DNA of 64,000 bases from Herbaspirillum sp. 3R11 (GTDB lineage Bacteria > Pseudomonadota > Gammaproteobacteria > Burkholderiales > Burkholderiaceae_D), in contig NZ_SPNJ01000001.1 of assembly GCF_004563925.1 (NCBI RefSeq), forward strand, positions 310,001-374,000. The letters run 5' to 3'. Position numbers and translations under genes: made by a program. The notes under the pieces were generated by a model. The model made no database searches. It had not been told where the DNA came from and saw only the letters and a list, made by a program, of their open reading frames with translations. The stretch's first letter is position 1, and each line of letters begins with the position of its first letter. Positions 56,152 to 64,000 of the stretch are shown here, in pieces.

Positions 56152-56176
56152 TCGGACTTATCAATAATCGGATTTA
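56145..56176 (+). repeat. 16-bp tandem duplication at the lolA stop codon
   Basis: TCAATAATCGGACTTA (56145-56160) is followed at once by TCAATAATCGGATTTA (56161-56176), one mismatch. The first unit contains the lolA TAA, so the duplication leaves the protein unchanged. Confidence 0.9.
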
Positions 56177-56187
56177 ACTGCGGCGGG

Positions 56188-56523
56188 TCAGATCGACGTC
56201 TTGAGCATGTCGATCTTGCCTTCGACCTCGCGCCATTGGGCGTGGTCGGGCATCGGCGCCTGGGCCTGGGTGATCGGTTTCCAGCCCGGGTGCTTGGCCA
56301 GTTTTGCGTTCAGTTCGGTGAAATGGCGCAGCCCTTCGGGCAGGTCGATCTCGTTGTAGATGGCGCCGACCGGGCATTCCGGCACGCACATCGAGCAATC
56401 GATGCAACCGTCCGGATCGATGGCCAGGAAGTTCGGGCCTTCGACAAAACAATCCATGGGACAGACGCTGACGCAGTCGGTGTATTTGCAGGCGATGCAG
56501 GAATCGGTGACGACAAAGGGCAT
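56188..56523 (-). CDS. fdxA: seven-iron ferredoxin FdxA
   Basis: This 111-residue ferredoxin of the Azotobacter FdI type has Cys9, Cys17 and Cys50 placed for a [3Fe-4S] cluster and Cys21, Cys40, Cys43 and Cys46 for a [4Fe-4S] cluster (SCIACKYTDCVSVCPMDCF and GCIDCSMCVPECP). It is a soluble electron carrier of unspecified partner. It lies on the opposite strand between lolA and rarA, which are often adjacent elsewhere. Confidence 0.95.
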   Translation of the reverse strand: MPFVVTDSCIACKYTDCVSVCPMDCFVEGPNFLAIDPDGCIDCSMCVPECPVGAIYNEIDLPEGLRHFTELNAKLAKHPGWKPITQAQAPMPDHAQWREVEGKIDMLKTSI

Positions 56524-56735
56524 GGGCTGAACGCGCCGGTCGCGCGCCGAATAATGAATAACGTAAGCAAAATGGCAAGCTGCGGATAGAGCGCTTGTCC
56601 GGCAACCAGTCCTGTTTCCATCCTGTTTCCGTCCTATCTCCGCAAGCCCGGCAGGATTCTAGCATCCGGACCGATAGCCCGCTGCCGGATCGGTTAGACT
56701 GGCAATCCATTTTAATTCCCCAATTTGACCGCTCC

Positions 56736-58031
56736 ATGAATTCCGCGCCGTTAGCCGAACGTCTCCGCCCGCACTCCTTTGACGATGTCATCGGCCAGCA
56801 GCACCTGCTCGGCGCGGGCAAACCGCTGCGCGTGGCGTTCGAATCGGGTGAGCCGCATTCGATGATCCTGTGGGGCCCGCCGGGCGTGGGCAAGACCACG
56901 CTGGCGCGCATCATGGCGGACAGTTTCAATGCCGAATTCATCGCCTTGTCGGCGGTGCTGTCGGGCGTCAAGGACATCCGCGAAGCGGTCGAGCGCGCGG
57001 AAGTCATCCGCGCCAATTCCGGTCGCCGCACCATTCTGTTTGTCGACGAAGTGCATCGCTTCAACAAGAGTCAGCAGGATGCTTTCCTGCCGCATGTGGA
57101 AAGCGGCCTGTTCACCTTCATCGGCGCGACGACGGAAAATCCCTCATTTGAAGTCAACGGTGCGTTGCTGTCGCGCGCGGCTGTGTATGTGCTCAAGTCG
57201 CTGACGGAGGACGATCTCGGCGCGCTGATCGACCGCGCCTGCCGCGACGAACTTGACGGCCTGCAATTCGAACCCGAAGCCAAGGAAATGCTGATCGCCA
57301 GCGCCGACGGCGACGGTCGCAAGCTGCTCAACAACCTGGAAATCGTGGCGCGCGCCGCACAGGCGAAGAGCGTCGCCATGGTCGGCACGGAACTGCTGGC
57401 GGAATGCCTGGGCGATGCGCTGCGTCGTTTCGACAAGGGCGGCGACGCCTTCTACGACCAGATTTCAGCGTTGCATAAATCGGTGCGCGGCTCCAGTCCC
57501 GACGGCGCCTTGTACTGGCTCACGCGCATGCTCGACGGCGGCACGGATCCGCGTTACCTGGCACGCCGCATCGTGCGCATGGCGTGGGAAGACATCGGCC
57601 TGGCCGATCCGCGCGCCATGACGATTGCCAATGACGCCGCCGCAACGTATGAGCGCCTCGGCTCGCCCGAAGGTGAACTGGCGTTGGCGCAGGCGGTGAT
57701 TTATCTGGCGATTGCGGCCAAGAGCAACGCCGGCTACATGGCCTACAACCAGGCCCGCGCCTTCGTCGCGAAAGACAAATCACGCGGCGTGCCGGAGCAC
57801 CTGCGCAATGCGCCGACCAAGCTCATGAAGCAACTGGGTTACGGCAAGCTGTATCGTTATGCTCATGACGAACCGGAAGGCTATGCCGCCGGCGAGACTT
57901 ACCTGCCGGACGGGATTCCCGATCCGCACTGGTACCAGCCGGTGCCGCGCGGGCTCGAGGCCAAGATCGGCGACAAGATGGCGCATTTGCGCGAGCTTGA
58001 TCGCGAGTACAAGAAGAACAACAAGGATTGA
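56736..58031 (+). CDS. rarA: replication-associated recombination protein RarA (MgsA)
   Basis: This 431-residue AAA+ ATPase acts at stalled forks. It has Walker A GPPGVGKTT at residues 47-55, Walker B LFVDEVHRFNKSQQDAFLP, sensor GATTENPSFEVN, and the MgsA C-terminal domain with KSVRGSSPDGALYWLTRML and YPDG-like ETYLPDGIPDPHWYQP. ATG 56736 gives the family start (NSAPLAERLRPHSFDDVIGQ); longer in-frame starts are not conserved. It belongs to the ftsK-lolA-rarA-serS order. Confidence 0.95.
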   Translation: MNSAPLAERLRPHSFDDVIGQQHLLGAGKPLRVAFESGEPHSMILWGPPGVGKTTLARIMADSFNAEFIALSAVLSGVKDIREAVERAEVIRANSGRRTILFVDEVHRFNKSQQDAFLPHVESGLFTFIGATTENPSFEVNGALLSRAAVYVLKSLTEDDLGALIDRACRDELDGLQFEPEAKEMLIASADGDGRKLLNNLEIVARAAQAKSVAMVGTELLAECLGDALRRFDKGGDAFYDQISALHKSVRGSSPDGALYWLTRMLDGGTDPRYLARRIVRMAWEDIGLADPRAMTIANDAAATYERLGSPEGELALAQAVIYLAIAAKSNAGYMAYNQARAFVAKDKSRGVPEHLRNAPTKLMKQLGYGKLYRYAHDEPEGYAAGETYLPDGIPDPHWYQPVPRGLEAKIGDKMAHLRELDREYKKNNKD

Positions 58032-58082
58032 GGCCGGGCGGGGCGGCAATACAAGGACTAGAGACAGTATTGCGCCCGTGAT

Positions 58083-58676
58083 TCAGACCGCTTTCTTCCA
58101 CACCTCGAACACACCCTCCATTGCTCCCATTGCCGCGATCACGGCGGCATAGGTGGCGTCGTTGTCGTAGCCCGGCAATTTCACCTTGAACTCTTCCATC
58201 AGGCTTTCCAGCCCCGGCGTGTCGTTGGGCAGGCGGATGCCGCCCTTGGCGGTGGCGAGCATCCAATACGGCATCGGCAGGAAATCGTCGCCGATGGTGA
58301 TGATGATGCGCTCGACGTCTTGCCAGGCGATGCTTTCCAGTTCGGCGCCGGCGCGGGTGGTCTTGATGAATTCATCGTCGAACGCCACCGTCACGGGTTT
58401 GGCGCGCGCCGCGGCACGCTTGGCCGGACGCAGGTCGGCGGCGCTGGGGCCGGCGTTGATTTTCCATTTGGTCGATTCCGGCGTCGGGAACAGGCGGTTC
58501 TTGACGCGTTGCCCGAAGGCGAACATGGCGCCGAAGGCCAGTCCGGTCAGCACGCCATAGCCGATGCTCGAGCCGGTCAGGGCGAATTGCGAACCGGCCC
58601 AGATGGCGCAGCAGGCGGACAGGGCGAAGCCGATCAGGTAGGCGATCAAAGGCGGCTGGGAGGGTTTGTCGGACAT
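58083..58676 (-). CDS. membrane protein of unknown function
   Basis: This 197-residue protein has two hydrophobic helices near the N-terminus (about 10-30 PLIAYLIGFALSACCAIWAG and 35-55 SIGYGVLTGLAFGAMFAFG) and a soluble C-terminal half. The latter (about 95-190) contains VTVAFDDEFIKTTRAGAELESIAWQDVERIIITIGDDFLP, which has the look of a PH-like or YcxB-type domain. That similarity is only a suspicion. AGGA precedes ATG 58676. It lies opposite rarA and serS. Confidence 0.7.
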   Translation of the reverse strand: MSDKPSQPPLIAYLIGFALSACCAIWAGSQFALTGSSIGYGVLTGLAFGAMFAFGQRVKNRLFPTPESTKWKINAGPSAADLRPAKRAAARAKPVTVAFDDEFIKTTRAGAELESIAWQDVERIIITIGDDFLPMPYWMLATAKGGIRLPNDTPGLESLMEEFKVKLPGYDNDATYAAVIAAMGAMEGVFEVWKKAV

Positions 58677-58769
58677 GACGGGTTCCTGTAATGGTCCTGA
58701 ATGTTGGCGGCAATGGTAACGCAAGCGAGGCTATTTTTCGCGCATTCAGCCGGCCGCCCGCGAGGATAG

Positions 58770-60131
<1,362 letters not shown>

Positions 60132-60163
60132 GCCGCGCAATCCAGGCAATCCACACCGCACCA

Positions 60164-60204
60164 TAAAAAATGGCTGATGTCCGCAGGGGCATCAGCCATT
60201 TTTC
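60164..60204. terminator. bidirectional intrinsic terminator
   Basis: TGGCTGATG (60171-60179) pairs with CATCAGCCA (60190-60198), flanked by A6 and T5. It ends serS and, on the other strand, the EAL-CBS-GGDDF gene. Confidence 0.9.
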
Positions 60205-60245
60205 ATGCGCCGTCCAATGAGGCGCGCGCAGCTATTTGGGATCGT

Positions 60246-62138
60246 TTACATTGCCCATGAGAAAGTCGCCGGTACGCGCCGCTCGATGAACAGGCTGTTG
60301 CCTGGCGTCTTCTTGGCCTGCTTCTTGGCCTTGGTCGCGGCCGAGGCGATCTGGTGCGGTGACGAGTATTGCGAGGGTTCGATCTTGACCGCGCCCAGCG
60401 ACAGGCTCACCAGCGGATGCAGCACCCGGTCACCCTGGCGGTCTTCGCTGTAATAGCCGCCGCGTTCCTTGTCTTCGACATAGTAAAAACTTTGCGAGGC
60501 GACCGCGAACGCTTCCAGCATTGCTTTGCAGCGATGCTCCCAGTCTTCGCTCTGGAACATGATCAGGAAGTCGTCGCCGCCGATGTGGCCGATGAAGTCC
60601 AGTTGCGTGTCGCAGAACTGGCTCAGCGTGCGGCCGGTCAGCTGGATCATGTCATCGCCCTTGCGATAGCCGTAGACATCGTTGAAGGGTTTGAAATTGT
60701 CGAGGTCGCAGTAGCAGATGCAAAACTCGACACCGCTTTGCAGCAGGAACTCGATGTGTTCGTTGATCGGCACGTTGCCCGGCAACTGCGTCAGCGGGTT
60801 GGCGTAGCGCGCCGCTTCGATCTGCATTTGTGTGATTTCACGCAGCAGGTCATGGCCGGTGCCCATGCCGACGTACTGGCCCTGGTCGACAATGATGAAG
60901 CCGTTCGACAAGTGATGCGATTCGGCCTGTACCAGGATGTGGCTGAGGTCTTGCAGGCTGGTGTCCTGCTCGGTCAGCAGCGGGTTGGGGTCCATGAAGA
61001 AGGTGCAGGATTTCTTGCCGTACAGCTCGCGGCCATACAGGCGGGCGAAGCGCTCCACCATGCTGTAGCGATTGATCAGGCCGACCGGGATGCCGTTGCT
61101 GACCACCGGCAGTGCCTGCAATTGCGGATCGTTGACGAACAGGTGGTAGACCTCGTCGTTGGACACGTCTGGCGCGACGTACTGGCTTTCGCGCAGCAGT
61201 TTGAAGACAGTGGTGCTCTTCTTGCCGGGACCGTATTTTTGCGCGGCCAGCGGCACTTTGTCGCGCCGCAGGACCTTGCTGATGTCATCGGCGACCACGG
61301 TCTTCGGATTGGCGTGCGGACGGGCGATGTGATAACCCTGGCCGCAGGCGATGCCGAGGTCGCGGATGGTCAGCAGCTCGGCCTGGGTTTCGATGCCTTC
61401 GGCGATGACGATGGAACCGGACTTCTCGGCGATCTCCTGAATCGATCGGACGAACTGCAATTTCATCGGGTCGTTGTTGATGCCCTGGATAAAGTGCATG
61501 TCGACCTTGACGTATTCCGGCTGCAGCTCGGACCACAGGCGCAGGCTGGAAAACCCCTCGCCGAGATCGTCAATGGCGATCTGGAAACCCATGTTGCGAT
61601 AATGCATGGCGGCGTTGCGCAGCAGCGTGTAATCGTAGGTCGGTTCGTTCTCGGTCAGCTCAATGATGATGCGTTGCGGATTGATACCGAGTTTTTCGAG
61701 GTGGCGCAGGGTCTCGCCCTGAATCGCCTCAGGCTGCACCAGCGCGCCCGGGCTCACGTTCAGGAACAGATTGCCGGGCAGGCCGGATTGGGCGAACTGC
61801 GCCATGACGATGTGGCGGCACAGATGTTCGACTTGCACCGACAGCTTGTTGGCGCGCGCCACCTTGAACAGGTTCAGCGGCGAATGCAGCGGACTGTTGG
61901 AGGGGCCGCGGATCAGGCCTTCATAGCCGATGATTTCGCCGCTGCGCATGCGGATGATGGGCTGGAACAGCGCCGTCAGGCTGCGCTGGGCGATGATTTC
62001 GTGCAAATGCGACAGTAGTTGCGAGTTCTGCTGTGACTCCTGCTGTTCGGACGCCAACTGGGCATTGCCCGGTTCACCCAGGCCGACAGGAAAGGGCGGA
62101 ACACGGTGATCGAAATCGTGCGAGGCAAATGGGGCCAT
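60246..62138 (-). CDS. EAL-CBS-CBS-GGDEF protein with intact EAL and degenerate GGDDF
   Basis: This 630-residue c-di-GMP protein has an EAL domain (about 45-290) keeping the catalytic set: Glu73 (GYEGLIRG), Asn in LNVSP, Glu in ELTEN, Asp-Asp in AIDDLGEGFSS, Lys in VKVDMHF, Glu in AEGIET and Gln in CGQGY. It is therefore likely an active phosphodiesterase. Two CBS modules (about 315-450) follow, then a GGDEF domain (about 455-625) whose motif is G520-G-D-D-F524; Asp for the catalytic Glu suggests loss of cyclase activity and possible GTP sensing. No membrane segments are seen. Confidence 0.92.
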   Translation of the reverse strand: MAPFASHDFDHRVPPFPVGLGEPGNAQLASEQQESQQNSQLLSHLHEIIAQRSLTALFQPIIRMRSGEIIGYEGLIRGPSNSPLHSPLNLFKVARANKLSVQVEHLCRHIVMAQFAQSGLPGNLFLNVSPGALVQPEAIQGETLRHLEKLGINPQRIIIELTENEPTYDYTLLRNAAMHYRNMGFQIAIDDLGEGFSSLRLWSELQPEYVKVDMHFIQGINNDPMKLQFVRSIQEIAEKSGSIVIAEGIETQAELLTIRDLGIACGQGYHIARPHANPKTVVADDISKVLRRDKVPLAAQKYGPGKKSTTVFKLLRESQYVAPDVSNDEVYHLFVNDPQLQALPVVSNGIPVGLINRYSMVERFARLYGRELYGKKSCTFFMDPNPLLTEQDTSLQDLSHILVQAESHHLSNGFIIVDQGQYVGMGTGHDLLREITQMQIEAARYANPLTQLPGNVPINEHIEFLLQSGVEFCICYCDLDNFKPFNDVYGYRKGDDMIQLTGRTLSQFCDTQLDFIGHIGGDDFLIMFQSEDWEHRCKAMLEAFAVASQSFYYVEDKERGGYYSEDRQGDRVLHPLVSLSLGAVKIEPSQYSSPHQIASAATKAKKQAKKTPGNSLFIERRVPATFSWAM

Positions 62139-62325
62139 GTCAGGTCCAGTGGGTCCAACCGAAGAGGTAAATGAATAAATGCCGATCGCGCCGGCAGCAT
62201 GCCAAAAGAGCTTGAGCGCCGGGCAACATCTGATCGTAGAGAAGATTTATGACAAGATGATGATGTGTAAATTATTTTCCACAGCCGGGCCGGGAAAATA
62301 TTTGCAGATTTGTCGGTAAGACTGT

Positions 62326-62354
62326 TTCCATCTTCAAATTGGTTCTGCTATAAT
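62326..62354 (+). promoter_or_regulatory. promoter of tRNA-Ser
   Basis: TTTCCA (62326-62331) and a perfect TATAAT (62349-62354) are 17 nt apart, 46 nt before the tRNA. Confidence 0.6.
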
Positions 62355-62399
62355 CTTTTGCTTTGCTGCCCTAGGGTAAGCAAGTCGACTAAGTTAACC

Positions 62400-62491
<92 letters not shown>

Positions 62492-62506
62492 ATCAAGCAT
62501 CAAAGT

Positions 62507-62535
62507 AAAAACGCCCGCTTCATGCGGGCGTTTTG
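62507..62535 (+). terminator. intrinsic terminator of tRNA-Ser
   Basis: ACGCCCGC (62511-62518) pairs with GCGGGCGT (62524-62531), flanked by A4 and T4, starting 18 nt after the tRNA. Confidence 0.9.
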
Positions 62536-62700
62536 CTATCCGCTCGCCTGATTGTTTCCTGATTGCATCCAGCTTTTTGCTGCGTTGCGTTCGGATCGCC
62601 TGCCTGATGAAAATGGGCAATCCCGGCCGGCAGTTCTCATTATATTTTTAATAATAATTAATGTGCCCGGCCGAGTCGCCATGGGCATCCGGGGTTATCG

Positions 62701-64000
62701 ATGTCGCTGAAACGCCTGTTCTGGCTTGTCTCCGTCGCGCTGATGCTGCTGTTTTCCGTGCTGGCCTCACGCATCGTGCTGATCGAGTGGGATGCCTACC
62801 GGCGCGGCGCGCGCAGCGTCGAGGCGGTACGCGTGGTGCAACTGACCTTGCTGGCGATGGAAAAAGTGTCGATCGAACGTGGACCCTCGAATGCTCTCAT
62901 GGGCGGCGAGGGCGATGCGCTGCCGGCGTTGCGAAAGAGGCTGGCTGCAGCGCGGCGCGAAAGTGATGAGGCGCTGTTTCGCGTACTGGACAGCCTGCGC
63001 CAGGAGGCTGATGTCCGCTACGCGCCGGCGATCCGCAAGATCGAGGCGGTGCGCCAGGCGCTCGGGCCGGCGCGTGACCGGGTCGACCAGCAGGTCGGGC
63101 TGATCAAGTGGCAGCGTTCGTCGCGCGACATCACCGAGGCGGTTGACGGCATGGTTGCGCTCATTCCGATGATGGTGTCGTCGGTGGCCGATTTGTCCAG
63201 CATTGCCATCCAGGCCGACCCTGAGGTGCTCGACGGTCTGACCGGCATGCGGGTGGCTGCCAGTCTGCGCGAATACGCCGGCCAGGTCGGCTCCAAGTTC
63301 ACAGCCCCGGTCATCATGCAGCGTCCGCTGACAAAAAATGAAGTGATCGAAATCGGCAAGCTCTATGGCCGCATCGAGCAGTTGCGCACCTTGCTCGACA
63401 TTCAGATGCGCGCTTACAAGGACAACACGGCGTTCCGTGCGGCGCTGTCTGATCTCGACACCCAGTATTTCGGGCAGGGTTTTCCTTTCCTGGACGGCTT
63501 GCTGCAGACCGGTTTGCTGTCCGGCGCATACGAAGTCAACACTGCTGAACTGGCAGCGCGCTATGTTCCGCCCATGGGGTCGATTCTGCGGCTGCGCGAC
63601 GTGATTCTGGTTGACCTGATCCGCGAGGCGGAAATCCGCCATCGCCAGGCATTCAACCTGCTGGTCGGCGCCATCACGATGACGCTGTTCGCCTTCGTAT
63701 TCTTTTTTGTGTTGCTGTATCTGGTGCGCCAGCGCGTGTTGCAGCCGGTCCTGAGGGCGACGCAACTGGTGGTCGGTCTGGCCGAAGGCAATCACGATGC
63801 GCCGATCCCGCAGGCGCGCTACAAGGATGAAATCGGCGACATGCTGCGCGCGCTGCACGTGCTCAAGGCGCGCAGCCTGGAGCGTATCAGCCTGGCCGGC
63901 GAGCGCGAAACGCTGATAGAGCAGCTGCAGCTGTCGTCCAATACCGATTTCCTGACCGGCGTGCTCAACCGCCGCGCCTTTTTCGCGCACAGCGAGCAAC
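62701..64000 (+). CDS. membrane diguanylate cyclase (partial, cut by right edge)
   Basis: An open frame runs from ATG 62701 to the window end with no stop (433 codons). TM1 is at about residues 5-24 (LFWLVSVALMLLFSVLASRI), a helical periplasmic sensor follows (about 30-315, with a VSIERGPSNALMGGE motif often found in such sensors). TM2 is at about 318-342 (LLVGAITMTLFAFVFFFVLLYL), then HAMP (about 345-395). The start of a GGDEF domain, SNTDFLTGVLNRRAFFA, lies at the end. Cyclase activity cannot be judged because the GGDEF motif is outside the window. It follows the EAL gene and tRNA-Ser. Confidence 0.85.
   Translation, partial: MSLKRLFWLVSVALMLLFSVLASRIVLIEWDAYRRGARSVEAVRVVQLTLLAMEKVSIERGPSNALMGGEGDALPALRKRLAAARRESDEALFRVLDSLRQEADVRYAPAIRKIEAVRQALGPARDRVDQQVGLIKWQRSSRDITEAVDGMVALIPMMVSSVADLSSIAIQADPEVLDGLTGMRVAASLREYAGQVGSKFTAPVIMQRPLTKNEVIEIGKLYGRIEQLRTLLDIQMRAYKDNTAFRAALSDLDTQYFGQGFPFLDGLLQTGLLSGAYEVNTAELAARYVPPMGSILRLRDVILVDLIREAEIRHRQAFNLLVGAITMTLFAFVFFFVLLYLVRQRVLQPVLRATQLVVGLAEGNHDAPIPQARYKDEIGDMLRALHVLKARSLERISLAGERETLIEQLQLSSNTDFLTGVLNRRAFFAHSEQ

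Overview
The window looks like the chromosome of a GC-rich betaproteobacterium, most likely Oxalobacteraceae close to Herbaspirillum. The pointers are the gene orders ppc<>hemC-hemD-hemX-hemY and trxB<>ftsK-lolA-rarA-serS, a GlnB of the Herbaspirillum type directly after nadE, and strong C/G bias at codon third positions. The genus is inferred from remembered gene orders and sequences, not from a search.

Positions 1-23310 are a purine and glyoxylate catabolic region. A cut-off nucleobase permease and a LysR gene are followed by gcl-hyi-glxR-ttuD-pyk, which convert glyoxylate through tartronate semialdehyde and glycerate to 2-phosphoglycerate, PEP and pyruvate. Further right lie an 8-oxoguanine deaminase-like hydrolase, a fused OHCU decarboxylase/allantoate amidohydrolase, a xanthine/urate permease, a LysR regulator, a membrane urate oxidase with a cytochrome c tail (PuuD), and a histidine ammonia-lyase-like enzyme next to puuD. 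Urate breakdown yields glyoxylate, so the two halves fit together. HIU hydrolase, allantoinase and the ureidoglycolate enzyme are not in the window. Unrelated genes in between include a chemoreceptor, a lipoprotein and a YjbR protein.

The same region holds five copies of a roughly 280-bp multi-hairpin repeat: single copy C (about 14300-14629) and two inverted pairs, A/B (about 5370-6033) and D/E (about 22611-23300). Stem arms differ between copies but keep pairing. Copies D and E are mosaics of the A-type and B-type sequences, as if the inner 420-435 bp of one pair had been inverted relative to the other. The DNA on the 5' side of every copy, read in the copy's own orientation, is enriched in G+T. 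This is the least explained signal in the window.

Positions 23310-43300 hold phrB, a branched-chain amino acid ABC transporter (livK, a terminator-like hairpin, then livHMGF), argH, an HDOD protein, small transport and hydrolase genes, ppc, the hemCDXY operon and ppa. Positions 43277-64000 hold a COG3146-type protein, nadE, glnB, an orphan substrate-binding protein, a radical SAM gene under a near-consensus LexA operator, an aldo/keto reductase with a divergent LysR gene, smr, trxB, ftsK-lolA, fdxA, rarA, serS, an EAL-CBS-GGDDF protein, tRNA-Ser(CGA), and the start of a membrane diguanylate cyclase cut by the right edge. No CRISPR array, prophage, transposase or rRNA was seen.
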